From assembly GCF_004799645.1 (NCBI RefSeq), contig NZ_CP031305.1:2976001-3040000 (forward strand): a stretch of DNA of 64,000 nucleotides. The letters run 5' to 3'. The stretch comes from Natronorubrum bangense. GTDB taxonomy: Archaea > Halobacteriota > Halobacteria > Halobacteriales > Natrialbaceae. Under the pieces are notes generated by a model. It saw nothing but the letters and a program-made list of their open reading frames with translations, did not search any database and was not told where the DNA came from. The translations under genes and the position numbers were made by a program. Shown in pieces: positions 36,080 to 46,892 of this stretch (position 1 is its first letter; each line of letters begins with the position of its first letter).

Positions 36080-36802
36080 ATGTCACCAAGAACCGAATTC
36101 GATGTCGACTTCGATGACACTGTTGCTGTCGTGACCGGCGCAAGCGGCGCGCTTGGGAGTGCTGTCGTCGACCGATTCCGAACGGCCGGCGCGACCGTCT
36201 GTGCCGTCGACATCGTCGCTCCCGACGACGAGGACAGCCTGCTCGACCCCGATTCGGGGGTCCAGTTCTACGAGGCCGATCTGACCGACGAGGACGACGT
36301 CGAGCGTCTCGTCTCGACCATTGTCGACGACCATGACCGAATCGACCATCTCTGTAACATCGCCGGCACGTGGCGCGGCGGCGACCCGATCGAGGACACC
36401 GACCTCGAGGCGTTCGAGTTGCTGATGAACATCAACCTGAAGACGGCGTTTCTGGCCTCGAAACACGCCTTGCCTCATCTTCAGGAGACGTCGGGGTCGA
36501 TCGTCAGCGTGAGTGCGCGGTCATCACTCGAGGGCGGTGAAGGCGACGGCCCCTACCGGATCACGAAAGCCGGCATTCGCCTGCTGACGGAGACGCTTGC
36601 CGCGGAAAATCGCGGGACGGTCAGAGCGAACTGCGTGATGCCAAGCGTGATCGATACGCCGATGAACCGCGAGATGATGCCCGACGCGGATCACGACTCG
36701 TGGGTCAAGCCGGCCGAGATCGCGGATATGTTTGCCGTCCTCTGTAGTGACGGGGCAGCGGTGACAAGCGGTGCTTCCGTCCCGGTCTACGGCGAAGCCT
36801 AA
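36080..36802 (+). CDS. Short-chain dehydrogenase/reductase
   Basis: 240 residues from the ATG at 36080 (MSPRTEFDVDFDDTVAVV). Cofactor motif TGASGALG; DIV after the second strand suggests NAD rather than NADP; the NNAG motif is replaced by CNIAGTW; the catalytic Ser lies in VSVSARSS and Tyr/Lys in YRITKAG. Acidic throughout. The substrate is unknown, and no neighbouring pathway gene is evident. Confidence 0.9.
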   Translation: MSPRTEFDVDFDDTVAVVTGASGALGSAVVDRFRTAGATVCAVDIVAPDDEDSLLDPDSGVQFYEADLTDEDDVERLVSTIVDDHDRIDHLCNIAGTWRGGDPIEDTDLEAFELLMNINLKTAFLASKHALPHLQETSGSIVSVSARSSLEGGEGDGPYRITKAGIRLLTETLAAENRGTVRANCVMPSVIDTPMNREMMPDADHDSWVKPAEIADMFAVLCSDGAAVTSGASVPVYGEA

Positions 36803-36828
36803 AAATTGCGAAAACGCGTTGGCGTGAG

Positions 36829-38226
36829 TTACAGGTTCGCGCTGATCCAGTCGGCGAAGTCGCCAGTGAGGAATCCGACGTAGCCTTCGACACCGAGATA
36901 CAGCGTGATGACCAGCACGAGGAGGATCGGCACGCGAATCGCCCAGATCCAGGCCTGACCGAGTCCGCCGAGATTACCGATACCTTTCTCGAGTTCTTCG
37001 ACGGCGACTTTCGGTGCGATCCAGCCAACGAGGATCACCAGCATGAGTGCGCCGAACACCAGCAGGATACCGTCTGCGAAGCCATCGAGCAGGTCGAGGA
37101 AAATCAGATCGTAGGTGACTGGCACACCCAGCAGGTAGATGATTCCACCCATGCCGAGTGCCGCTTTCCATCGATCAACGCCTTTCTCGTCGATGACGTA
37201 GGCCGTCACGACCTCGAGCAGCGAGATCGCACTCGAGAGCGCGGCAATTGAAACCGTGCCGAAAAAGAGTAGACCGAGAACGTGGCCGCCGCCGATGGTC
37301 GCAAACGCCTCGGTCATCGAGACGAAGATCGCACCGGGCCCACCATCGCCAGGTTCGGTCATGCCTGCCGAGAAGAAGACGGGGAAGACGACCAGTCCGG
37401 TCAGGAACGCGATTCCGGTGTCGAAGCCGATGATCGCAGTGCCGTCTCTGGTCAGATTGCGGTCTTCACCGAGATAGGACGCGTACGTGATCATCACACC
37501 CATCCCGAGCGAGAGCGTAAAAAAGGCCTGTCCGGCGGCCGCTGGCAGCAGCGTCGCCCAGTTGTCGGCGATGACGCCGAACTCCGGCGAGAGATAGTAC
37601 GAGTAGCCGGCACTGGCCTCGGGCAGCGTCGCCACCCAGATGGCCATTCCGACGAGCAACACGATAATGGCTGGCACCATCACCTTCACCGCGAGTTCGA
37701 TGCCGCGACGGATGCCGAGTGCGACGACGCCGATCGTCACCGCCATAAACAGCGTATGGAAGACGAACGCATCGAGACCGGTCGACACGTCACCGAACAT
37801 GACTGCCGCTTCCGGGAGTTCCGCTTCGGCTGCAGCACCCTCGTATCCCGCGAGCAGACTTCCGTAGCTTCCACGAAAGCCCTCGAGGAAGTAGCGGATG
37901 AACCAGCCTGCGACGACGCTGTAGAACGAAAGGATGACGAAGCCAGTGAGAACAAAGACGCCACCGACGTATTTCCACGCACTCCCACCCAGTTCCATCA
38001 GTGCGCCGACCGGGTTTCGTTCGGTTTTCCGGCCGACGACGAACTCGGCCAGAATCGCTGGGAAGCCGATCAATGCGACAAACAGGAGATAGACCAGCAA
38101 GAACGCTGCACCACCTCCCTCACCCGTAACGAACGGAAATCTCCAGATGTTCCCCAATCCGACTGCACTCCCGACTGCAGCCAGGATGAAGCCTGTTCTC
38201 GTTGCCCACGTTTCTCGTTGCACCAT
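36829..38226 (-). CDS. Sodium-dependent SNF/NSS-family transporter
   Basis: 465 residues from the ATG at 38226 (MVQRETWATRTGFI). About eleven to twelve membrane segments. TM1 carries the neurotransmitter:sodium-symporter signature GSAVGLGNIWRFPF and TM2-3 the family GFPAILAEFVVGR. Family members import amino acids or related solutes with Na+. The substrate cannot be read from the sequence. Confidence 0.93.
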   Translation of the reverse strand: MVQRETWATRTGFILAAVGSAVGLGNIWRFPFVTGEGGGAAFLLVYLLFVALIGFPAILAEFVVGRKTERNPVGALMELGGSAWKYVGGVFVLTGFVILSFYSVVAGWFIRYFLEGFRGSYGSLLAGYEGAAAEAELPEAAVMFGDVSTGLDAFVFHTLFMAVTIGVVALGIRRGIELAVKVMVPAIIVLLVGMAIWVATLPEASAGYSYYLSPEFGVIADNWATLLPAAAGQAFFTLSLGMGVMITYASYLGEDRNLTRDGTAIIGFDTGIAFLTGLVVFPVFFSAGMTEPGDGGPGAIFVSMTEAFATIGGGHVLGLLFFGTVSIAALSSAISLLEVVTAYVIDEKGVDRWKAALGMGGIIYLLGVPVTYDLIFLDLLDGFADGILLVFGALMLVILVGWIAPKVAVEELEKGIGNLGGLGQAWIWAIRVPILLVLVITLYLGVEGYVGFLTGDFADWISANL

Positions 38227-38379
38227 ATCCACCTCATTAAAAAGGCGGTCATATATAACTTTTTGTGACCCCCCTATCAGTTCCCCCTCGTCCGGTTATT
38301 AATCGTGAAAGAGTTACGGAATCCTTTTCCTGTTGGTCCTCGCAGAAACCCGTATGAATCCGACAGGGGTGCTTCGAGC

Positions 38380-40292
<1,913 letters not shown>

Positions 40293-40294
40293 GT

Positions 40295-40309
40295 CGGGTT
40301 TCGAACCCG
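40295..40309. other. Short palindrome after pccX
   Basis: CGGGTT-TCG-AACCCG is a perfect 6-base-pair hairpin three bases after the pccX stop. It resembles a tRNA T-arm but has no tRNA around it. No T-tract follows. Confidence 0.35.
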
Positions 40310-40365
40310 GCCGTCGTTCCTGCGTGTGGTTTCAGGTGGGTGTGAGTCTGACGCGTAATGGATGC

Positions 40366-40372
40366 TATTAAG
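40366..40372 (+). promoter_or_regulatory. TATA-like box of the 60-residue membrane protein gene
   Basis: TATTAAG is centred 28 bases before the ATG at 40397, so that ATG, rather than one 39 bases earlier, is the start. Confidence 0.55.
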
Positions 40373-40396
40373 ACACATCACTCACAATCCCCGGGT

Positions 40397-40579
40397 ATGG
40401 CCACGGAATCCGAATCATCGACGGATATGAATGTTGGACTGGCGCTTGCGCTTGGTGCGGCCGCAACCATTGGTGCGCTGTTGATGTTTGCCGGTGCACC
40501 GGATATGACCGCAGCATGGGGCTTTGCAGCAGCGATGATCTTTAGCGCGCTGGCAATCGTCGGCATTCACCTCTATTAG
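40397..40579 (+). CDS. Small two-helix membrane protein (DUF7525-type)
   Basis: 60 residues: a polar N-terminus (MATESESSTDM) then two hydrophobic helices (VGLALALGAAATIGALLMF and AWGFAAAMIFSALAIVGIHLY). It matches a conserved haloarchaeal family I recall as DUF7525, without known function. Leaderless start supported by the box at 40366. Confidence 0.75.
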   Translation: MATESESSTDMNVGLALALGAAATIGALLMFAGAPDMTAAWGFAAAMIFSALAIVGIHLY

Positions 40580-40672
40580 AACCGTCGCCCAATCCCGGTT
40601 CTGTCCGGCGATTGGCCACTGCACATCCGCCAACAGTTAAGAGCGACGGCGCCGTATGGGCGGGTACGGACG

Positions 40673-40897
40673 ATGACCGACTACTCCGACGAAGAGCAGC
40701 GAATTCTCTCGTATCTCAGAGAGAGTGCCGCCCGAGGTGAACAGTACTTCCGGGCGAAAAACATCGCCGACGCGATCGGACTTTCATCAAAGCAGGTCGG
40801 CGTTCGGCTCCCCCACCTTGCGGAAAAATCGGACGATGTCGATATCGAAAAGTGGGGCCGTGCTCGCTCAACCACCTGGAAAGTAACACTTAGCTGA
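40673..40897 (+). CDS. Small winged-helix-like protein (DUF7123-type)
   Basis: 74 residues. A helix-turn-helix core is visible: RILSYLRESAARGEQYFRAKNIADAIGLSSKQVGVRLPHLAEK, followed by a wing (VDIEKWGRARSTTWKV). It is a highly conserved haloarchaeal protein (DUF7123 from memory) that may bind DNA. A TTAAG box about 35 bases upstream gives it its own promoter. Confidence 0.8.
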   Translation: MTDYSDEEQRILSYLRESAARGEQYFRAKNIADAIGLSSKQVGVRLPHLAEKSDDVDIEKWGRARSTTWKVTLS

Positions 40898-40947
40898 ACC
40901 TTCAGCTCGAAGCATTGGGTTCGATGTTCGACCTCGGGCCGCGGTCT

Positions 40948-40954
40948 TTTTATT
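40948..40954 (+). promoter_or_regulatory. TATA-like box of the SRPBCC gene
   Basis: TTTATTA is centred about 26 bases before the ATG at 40977. Confidence 0.5.
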
Positions 40955-40976
40955 ACAGACGGCCTCAGTTAGTAGC

Positions 40977-41423
40977 ATGACTGTACGGGTCGACCGTTCG
41001 TTCGAGCTGTCGGCAGCTCCCGAGCACGTCTGGGAATTTATTGCCGATCCGAAAAACCGTGCGCGGGCAATCAGCGTCGTTCAGGAGTACACCGTCAACG
41101 ATCCGGACGGTCGACACGTCACCTGGCACGTCGAGTTGCCGATTCCACTCGTTCGCAAAACGGTCTCCGTCGAAACCGAAGACGTCACACGAGAGCCGCC
41201 GGCGTACGTCAAGTTCGTCGGCAAATCGAAGGTGATGACCGTCACTGGCGAACACGAGATCGTCGAGACCGACACCGGCACGCGCCTCGAGAACCACTTT
41301 GTCGTCGACGGCAAACTCCCCGGCGTCGAGAAGTTCTTCAAACGCAACCTAGACGGCGAACTCGAGAACCTTCGGCGTGCGCTCGAGCGTGACCTGCAGA
41401 CGACCCGTTCCGAGGATCGATAA
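40977..41423 (+). CDS. SRPBCC (START-like, CoxG-type) protein
   Basis: 148 residues: VDRSFELSAAPEHVWEFIADPKN opens a helix-grip fold, followed by ITVWHVELPIP-like strands, and ends in a long C-terminal helix (FFKRNLDGELENLRRALERDL). These domains bind hydrophobic ligands; the ligand is unknown. The nitrilase-like gene starts two bases after its stop, so the two are probably one operon. Confidence 0.85.
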   Translation: MTVRVDRSFELSAAPEHVWEFIADPKNRARAISVVQEYTVNDPDGRHVTWHVELPIPLVRKTVSVETEDVTREPPAYVKFVGKSKVMTVTGEHEIVETDTGTRLENHFVVDGKLPGVEKFFKRNLDGELENLRRALERDLQTTRSEDR

Positions 41424-41425
41424 CG

Positions 41426-42250
41426 ATGGCTGATGAGACACTTCGAGTTGCACTCGCCCAGATTCACGTCGAGGCAACCGAAATCGAGGCGAACGTCGAG
41501 CGCGCACTCGAGGCGGTGTCGCGTGCCGCCGACCGGGGTGCGAACCTCGTGGCGTTGCCCGAACTGTTCAATGTGGGTTACTTCGCGTTCGATAGCTACG
41601 AGCGCCACGCCGAACCGCTCGAAGGGGAGACGGTTACGCGGTTGCGGGAGGCTGCTGCCGACCACGAGATTGCCGTCCTCGCGGGGAGTATCGTCGAGGA
41701 TCTAGCGGCGACCGAGGCCGTCGAAACGCCTGCCGACGAGGGGCTTGCAAACACCGCTGTGCTGTTCGATTCGACCGGCGAACGGCAGCTTGTCTACCGG
41801 AAACACCACCTCTTTGGCTACCAGTCGGCGGAGTCGGAGCTGCTCGTCCCTGGCGAGCGAATCGAGACGGCGACGATCCGTGGCGTCACCGTCGGCGCGA
41901 CGACCTGCTATGACCTTCGGTTTCCGGAACTGTACCGGCAACTGATCGACGCCGGCGCAGAGCTCGTCCTCGTCCCGAGTGCGTGGCCCTATCCACGCGT
42001 CGAACACTGGCAGACGCTCTCTCGAGCGCGTGCGATCGAAAACCAGGCGTTCGTCGCAACGATAAACGGCTCCGGCCACTTCGAGCGCGCGGACGCGACG
42101 CTGCTTGGCCGGTCGACCGCATACGACCCGTGGGGAACCACGCTCGCCTCGAGCGGCGACCAGTCGGCGCTGGTGATGGCCGACCTCGACCTCGGGGCGC
42201 TGACTCGCGTCCGGGAGGAGTTCCCGGCGCTTCGCGACCGACGACTGTAG
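41426..42250 (+). CDS. Carbon-nitrogen hydrolase (nitrilase superfamily)
   Basis: 274 residues. The catalytic triad is seen: Glu in VALPELFNVGYF, Lys in LVYRKHHLFGY and Cys in GATTCYDLRFPEL. Close to omega-amidase/Nit-type and deaminated-glutathione amidase branches, which repair or hydrolyse amides. It is coupled to the SRPBCC gene. The exact amide is undetermined. Confidence 0.9.
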   Translation: MADETLRVALAQIHVEATEIEANVERALEAVSRAADRGANLVALPELFNVGYFAFDSYERHAEPLEGETVTRLREAAADHEIAVLAGSIVEDLAATEAVETPADEGLANTAVLFDSTGERQLVYRKHHLFGYQSAESELLVPGERIETATIRGVTVGATTCYDLRFPELYRQLIDAGAELVLVPSAWPYPRVEHWQTLSRARAIENQAFVATINGSGHFERADATLLGRSTAYDPWGTTLASSGDQSALVMADLDLGALTRVREEFPALRDRRL

Positions 42251-42635
42251 CCGCGGTGGGTGATTCGACCGCTGTCTTTTTATTCTATGCCCCGATAGTA
42301 CGGATGCCGGTTTACGGCGCTTTTCACGTCACGACCGGCACTGCGCGTCGCTCCGGCCCGTCGCACGCTCGTTTCCCGGGAACGAGCGGACTCCACACCC
42401 GCCTCCTCATCTTCGTCTTCACCCTCGCACCGTCTTTCAGACGGTCTGTTGTTCTAGTGTCCCAGCACCGACAGATAGCACCCCGTCTCAGCCGGGAAGA
42501 CTGTCACAGACGTGCAAATGACGCTACACACTCTGTTCGGGTCTGCCCCGGCTCTCGGTATCGGCTGTGACATCCATCCTCGACAGACCCGTTGCGAAAA
42601 AGTAACGTAGGGGCTTCGCGTTGGTTCTCACAGGA
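42251..42635 (+). other. 385-base gap before pccA with two strong hairpins
   Basis: A TATA-like TTTTTATTC lies at 42276-42284. Downstream are perfect hairpins CGCTCGTT/AACGAGCG (42366-42388, 7-base loop) and ACCGTCT/AGACGGT (42429-42445, 3-base loop). An 88-codon frame from 42304 is Arg/Ser-rich, unlike haloarchaeal proteins. A structured pccA leader or a small RNA is possible. Confidence 0.4.
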
Positions 42636-44468
42636 ATGTTCAGGAAGGTTCTGGTAGCGAACCGTGGGGAAATCGCCGTCCGAGTAATGCGTGCGTGCGA
42701 GGAGCTAAACATCGGGACTGTTGCAATCTACTCCGAAGCCGACAAAGATTCGGGCCACGTCCGCTACGCCGACGAGGCGTACAATGTCGGCCCCGCGCGT
42801 GCGGCCGACTCGTATCTCGACCACGAGGCCGTCATCGATGCCGCACGCCGAGCGGATGCCGACGCCATCCACCCTGGCTACGGCTTCCTCGCGGAGAACG
42901 CCGAGTTCGCCCGTAAAGTCGAAGAAACCGAGGGCATCACCTGGGTTGGCCCATCCGGCGACTCGATGGAAGCCCTCGGCGAGAAGACCAAGGCCCGATC
43001 GATCATGGACGAAGCAGACGTCCCGATCGTACCCGGGACGACCGATCCCGTTACCGACCCTGAGGAAGTCAAGGCGTTCGGTGAGAAACACGGCTATCCC
43101 ATCGCCATCAAGGCCGAAGGCGGCGGTGGCGGCCGCGGGATGAAAGTCGTTCGAGACGAAAGCGACGTCGAAGACCAACTCGAGAGCGCCCAGCGAGAGG
43201 GTGAGGCCTACTTCGACAACGACTCGGTCTATCTCGAGCGCTTCCTCGAGAAATCACGCCACATCGAGGTCCAGATCGTCGCCGACCAGCACGGCAACGT
43301 CTGCCATCTCGGCGAGCGTGACTGTTCGCTCCAGCGCCGCCACCAGAAGGTCATCGAGGAAGGCCCATCGGCAGCGCTGTCGGATGCACTGCGCGAGAAG
43401 ATCAGCGAAGCAGCCCGTCGTGGTGTCTCCGCAGCCGACTACACCAACGCCGGCACCGTCGAGTTCCTCGTCGAAGAAGAGCCCGGCCGCGAGGGCCCGC
43501 TCGGCCCGGAGACGAACTTCTACTTCCTCGAGGTCAACACCCGGATTCAGGTCGAACACACCGTCTCCGAGGAGATCACGGGAATCGACATCGTCAAACG
43601 TCAGCTCAAGATCGCCGCCGGCGAGGAACTCGACTTCGAGCAGGACGATGTCTCGATCGACGGCCACGCGATGGAGTTCCGGATCAACGCCGAGAACGCA
43701 GCCAACGACTTCGCGCCCGCAACCGGTGGTACCCTCGAGACGTACGACCCACCGGGCGGCGTCGGCGTCCGCATGGACGACGCGCTGCGCCAGGGTGACG
43801 AACTCGTCACCGACTACGACTCGATGATCGCCAAACTCGTTGTCTGGGGCGAGGACCGTGACGAGTGTATCGAGCGCTCGCTGCGTGCCCTGCGGGAGTA
43901 CGAGATCGAAGGCATTCCGACGATCATCCCGTTCCACCGCTTGATGCTCACCGACGAGCGCTTCGTCGAGAGCACACACACGACGAAGTATCTCGACGAT
44001 GAACTCGATCCGAGCCGAATCGAAGACGCCCAACAGCAGTGGGGCGGCGACACCGGTGACGGCGCAGGCGACGACGAAGAGAGCGTCGAACGCGAGTTCA
44101 CCGTCGAAGTCAACGGCAAACGCTTCGAGGTCGAACTCGAGGAACACGGTGCGCCCGCGATCCCAGCCGGCGACATCGACGCTGGTGGTAATGCACAGGC
44201 CAGCCGACCGGAGCCTGCCGGTGGCTCGAGCGACGAGGTCGAGATCGAGGGTGACGGCGAGACCGTCGACGCCGAGATGCAGGGGACGATCCTCGACATC
44301 GAGGTCGAAGTCGGCGACGAGGTCGCTGCTGGCGACGTGTTGGTCGTCCTCGAAGCGATGAAGATGGAAAATGACATCGTCGCCTCGAACGGCGGCACGG
44401 TCACCGAAATCGCCGTCGAAGAAGACCAGAGCGTCGATATGGGCGACGTGCTGGTCGTCCTCGAGTAA
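42636..44468 (+). CDS. pccA: Acyl-CoA carboxylase biotin carboxylase/biotin carrier subunit
   Basis: 610 residues from the ATG at 42636 ([18 protein letters not shown]). The biotin carboxylase N-domain is followed by ATP-grasp ([28 protein letters not shown]) and the C-domain to about residue 450. An acidic linker follows, then a biotinyl domain with EAMKMEND, where the biotinylated Lys is residue 576. With PccB and PccX it forms the ATP-dependent carboxylase. It is 2.3 kb downstream of pccX, separated by four small genes, so it is transcribed separately. Confidence 0.94.
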   Translation: MFRKVLVANRGEIAVRVMRACEELNIGTVAIYSEADKDSGHVRYADEAYNVGPARAADSYLDHEAVIDAARRADADAIHPGYGFLAENAEFARKVEETEGITWVGPSGDSMEALGEKTKARSIMDEADVPIVPGTTDPVTDPEEVKAFGEKHGYPIAIKAEGGGGGRGMKVVRDESDVEDQLESAQREGEAYFDNDSVYLERFLEKSRHIEVQIVADQHGNVCHLGERDCSLQRRHQKVIEEGPSAALSDALREKISEAARRGVSAADYTNAGTVEFLVEEEPGREGPLGPETNFYFLEVNTRIQVEHTVSEEITGIDIVKRQLKIAAGEELDFEQDDVSIDGHAMEFRINAENAANDFAPATGGTLETYDPPGGVGVRMDDALRQGDELVTDYDSMIAKLVVWGEDRDECIERSLRALREYEIEGIPTIIPFHRLMLTDERFVESTHTTKYLDDELDPSRIEDAQQQWGGDTGDGAGDDEESVEREFTVEVNGKRFEVELEEHGAPAIPAGDIDAGGNAQASRPEPAGGSSDEVEIEGDGETVDAEMQGTILDIEVEVGDEVAAGDVLVVLEAMKMENDIVASNGGTVTEIAVEEDQSVDMGDVLVVLE

Positions 44469-44530
44469 CCCGTCTCGCTGGCGACACTGCCGCCCACTTC
44501 GATTTTTGACGCCGTCTACGGACGCGATCC

Positions 44531-44938
44531 TTAGCAACAGAACATGAACGGATAGATCAGCGCAACCCGGTCACCGTCCTCGAGTGTCGTCTCAAACCCC
44601 TCGTAGTGTTCGTTGAACCGGCCATTGATACAGACGCGAGCGTATGTCCGGGTCTGCTCACCTTCGGGATTTTTGCGCCAGGTACCCGGCAAATCGTCGG
44701 GCGCTGGTGCCCAGCCGTGGGCAGTCGCATCAGCCTCCGTTTCGGCGATGAGCAACTCTTCGACGCCGTGAACCTCGAAAAACGCCTCGAGAAAGTCTCG
44801 CAACCGGTCGCCCGCAAACGTGAACTCGAGTTCGTGGTTCCCGACGGCATCGCGGATATGCCCGGTACAACGGACGGTGACGGTCGTTTGTGGCTGAGTT
44901 TGTGCTCGTCGTTCCTCGTGGGCCGTTTCGGGTGCCAT
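44531..44938 (-). CDS. MoaD/ThiS-like beta-grasp protein ending in Cys-Cys
   Basis: 135 residues from the ATG at 44938 (MAPETAHEERRAQ). The beta-grasp order is clear (TVTVRCTGHIRDAVG, LRDFLEAFFEVHG, YARVCINGRFNEH, LEDGDRVALIYPFM) and matches MoaD/ThiS/SAMP sulfur carriers and small modifiers. Those end in Gly-Gly; this one ends FMFCC. An insert of about 30 residues (TEADATAHGWAPAPDDLPG) lengthens it. Thiocarboxylate formation at a C-terminal glycine is impossible, so the function must differ. Confidence 0.75.
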   Translation of the reverse strand: MAPETAHEERRAQTQPQTTVTVRCTGHIRDAVGNHELEFTFAGDRLRDFLEAFFEVHGVEELLIAETEADATAHGWAPAPDDLPGTWRKNPEGEQTRTYARVCINGRFNEHYEGFETTLEDGDRVALIYPFMFCC

Positions 44939-45244
44939 ACGAGGAAGACGAGCGCAACTGGTGAAACTCCAGTTGCGAACATGTTCGACATCGCGTCGGT
45001 CACCGAACGGTGGCGGACGAATTTGCACGGAGTGAGAACGGGATGTCTGTCTACAATGAGTGCCTGTAAATTGAATATTCCTTCTCAAATATATTCAACG
45101 GGGAAGACGATACTAATATCAGTACTATCCAGGAACAAATTATATACATTAACAACCAGGTGTATACATTACAGCTCAGATCGGTCCATAAACAGTGGGT
45201 TGACGCCAGAGGGTTTATATTCGATGACCGTAAGAGTCCGCCCA
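44939..45244 (+). promoter_or_regulatory. AT-rich divergent control region of the HalOD1 gene
   Basis: The region holds a perfect 8-base inverted repeat TTGAATAT/ATATTCAA (45071-45078 and 45091-45098, centres 20 bases apart), a direct repeat TATACATTA (45143-45151 and 45163-45171, 20 bases apart), and a TATA box TTTATAT (45214-45220), 28 bases before the ATG at 45245. It is much richer in A+T than the flanks. No gene is seen. Confidence 0.5.
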
Positions 45245-45532
45245 ATGCTACTCTCAGTCGATCGTTCAGACACTGCCGATGTGCACTCAGTAAGTTTCGA
45301 CGTTATTGCTGCCGTTGCCGAGCAAGAGGGTGTGGATCCGATGGATATCGAACCGCCGGAGTACGACGCGTTGTACGATGTAATCAATCCGGAAGCGCTC
45401 GATTCACTCTTTACACAGCGAGAAGACGGTTCAAAACGCGCGGACGGCCGCGTTGAGTTCCCGTTCTGTGGCTATCAGATCGTTGTCGACAGTGACGGCG
45501 AGGTCAGCGCCGTCAAGCAAGATCGTATCTGA
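45245..45532 (+). CDS. HalOD1 output-domain protein
   Basis: 95 residues from the ATG at 45245 (MLLSVDRSD), chosen because the TATA box sits at the leaderless spacing; an ATG seven codons earlier is in frame. The HalOD1 domain reads VSFDVIAAVAEQEGVDPMDIEPPEYDALYDVINPEALDSLF, then GRVEFPFCGYQIVVDSDGEVSA. It is a haloarchaea-specific output domain often fused to or encoded near receivers. Probable signalling role; partner unknown. Confidence 0.88.
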   Translation: MLLSVDRSDTADVHSVSFDVIAAVAEQEGVDPMDIEPPEYDALYDVINPEALDSLFTQREDGSKRADGRVEFPFCGYQIVVDSDGEVSAVKQDRI

Positions 45533-45565
45533 TAAGACAGCTGTCAGTGTCTCAGTCTCCAACCG

Positions 45566-45976
45566 TTACTCACCAGCCGCGTCGATCCGTGTTCGCCAGT
45601 CGTCCGGAATCGGCTCCGAGTTGCCCGTCTCCCGGTCGACGAGCACCTGGACCGTTCGTGCTGTCGCAGCCCGCTTCCCATCCGCCCGAATCTCGTACTC
45701 TATCGGGAGACTCGAGGTGCCGATCTCAGTCGCGCGAAGTGCAACGGTGACATCCGCGTCGGCCTCGATCGGGCTGCTGTAGTCGATTTCCATGTTTGCG
45801 AGGACGGTGCCAACGTCGACCAGTGAGACGCCAACGACGTCGCTGAAGTACGCTTGCCGGGCTTCCTCGAGATACGTCGCGTACGTTGCGTTGTTGACGT
45901 GGCCCATGAAGTCGATATCGCGGAGCCGAACGTCGATCTCCACCACATAGTCGTCGCTGTCGTCGCTGTCGCTCAT
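45566..45976 (-). CDS. Acyl-CoA thioesterase (4HBT hot-dog family)
   Basis: 136 residues. The hot-dog opening VRLRDIDFMGHVNNATYATYLEEARQAYF carries the catalytic Asp (DIDFMGHVNN), followed by YSSPIEADADVTVALRATEIG. It would hydrolyse acyl-CoA or, like YbgC, short-chain esters. A TATA-like TATACGG lies about 28 bases upstream on this strand. Confidence 0.9.
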   Translation of the reverse strand: MSDSDDSDDYVVEIDVRLRDIDFMGHVNNATYATYLEEARQAYFSDVVGVSLVDVGTVLANMEIDYSSPIEADADVTVALRATEIGTSSLPIEYEIRADGKRAATARTVQVLVDRETGNSEPIPDDWRTRIDAAGE

Positions 45977-46035
45977 TATCGCCTGCAGACGGTATCAATC
46001 GCCGTATAGGTACCTATCGACGCACAGATGGTCCG

Positions 46036-46788
46036 TTACTCCTCAGCACAGGCGGCTTCGAAGACGGTCTCGTGGAGGCGATCCGTGACGATCTCCATCA
46101 GCGGCTCCATGTTCTGCGTGTCCGCGCGATTGTATCTGATGAGTGTCTCGAGTGCGCCGTCGTCGCCGCGTTCGTACTCGTGCCAGAGGCGCACGGCATC
46201 GCGGCCGCTGAGGTCGGGTCGGTCGCGGTCGATCCCGAGGTCCCGTTCGATCGCTTTCAGGCCGCCGTCGAGGCCGATTTTCTTGCAGGGATACATGAGG
46301 TCGACGTGGGGAGTCTGCACGTCGAGGTCATAACACGTCTCGAGGAAGGGGACGTCGAAGCGCTGGCCGTTGAACGTTACCAGCAGCGATGACGCCTCGA
46401 GTTCGGCCTCGAGCCGTCGGGCAGTCAGATCCCGGCCGTTGACGAACGTTTTCGTCTCGCCGCCGCGGTGGACACTGACTGTCGTCACGTCGTTGCTTGC
46501 CGCGTCGAGTCCGGTCGTCTCGATGTCCAGAAAGCAGGTCTGCTCGCTGACGTTCTCGTAACACCGCCAGCGGCTGGCTGCCGGCAGTGCCTCAGTGAAC
46601 GGGGCGACATCGCCGCGCTCGAGGTGGGTCCGGCCTTCCTCGATGAACGTCTCGATCCGGTCTGCAATCGTGTCGCCGACGACGCTGCCGTCGAACTCGT
46701 CCCAGTGGGTGATCCCCCGTTGCCAGAGGCGCCGTTCGGTGGTTTCCCCGACGCCGTGGACGGGAATGAAGCTGTTCTCGATTCGCAC
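46036..46788 (-). CDS. YprB-type DEDD exonuclease (RNase H-like)
   Basis: 250 residues from a GTG start. A helix-hairpin-helix-like N-terminus (HGVGETTERRLWQRGITHWDEF) precedes the RNase H-like domain with the DEDD residues in CFLDIETTGL (Asp, Glu), LVTFNGQRFDVPFL (Asp) and YNRADTQNM (Asp). This matches the YprB/RNase H-like family annotated in archaea. It probably digests nucleic acid 3'-5'; role in repair or RNA decay is not determined. Confidence 0.88.
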   Translation of the reverse strand: MRIENSFIPVHGVGETTERRLWQRGITHWDEFDGSVVGDTIADRIETFIEEGRTHLERGDVAPFTEALPAASRWRCYENVSEQTCFLDIETTGLDAASNDVTTVSVHRGGETKTFVNGRDLTARRLEAELEASSLLVTFNGQRFDVPFLETCYDLDVQTPHVDLMYPCKKIGLDGGLKAIERDLGIDRDRPDLSGRDAVRLWHEYERGDDGALETLIRYNRADTQNMEPLMEIVTDRLHETVFEAACAEE

Positions 46789-46892
46789 ACCAGTTTCAGG
46801 GTGGCGAGTGAACTAAAAGCGATTGAATCGAGCGCCAGATCGGTGGTCGTTCTCACCGTCCGGCTTTTCATACCGGGCGCCGTAGACTGCGT

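Noticed and set aside
40295..40309. CGGGTTTCGAACCCG looked like a tRNA T-arm
   Set aside because: No acceptor stem, D-arm or anticodon arm surrounds it.
42304..42570. An 88-codon frame before pccA
   Set aside because: The protein would be Arg- and Ser-rich and basic, unlike the acidic haloarchaeal proteome. A structured leader or small RNA fits better.
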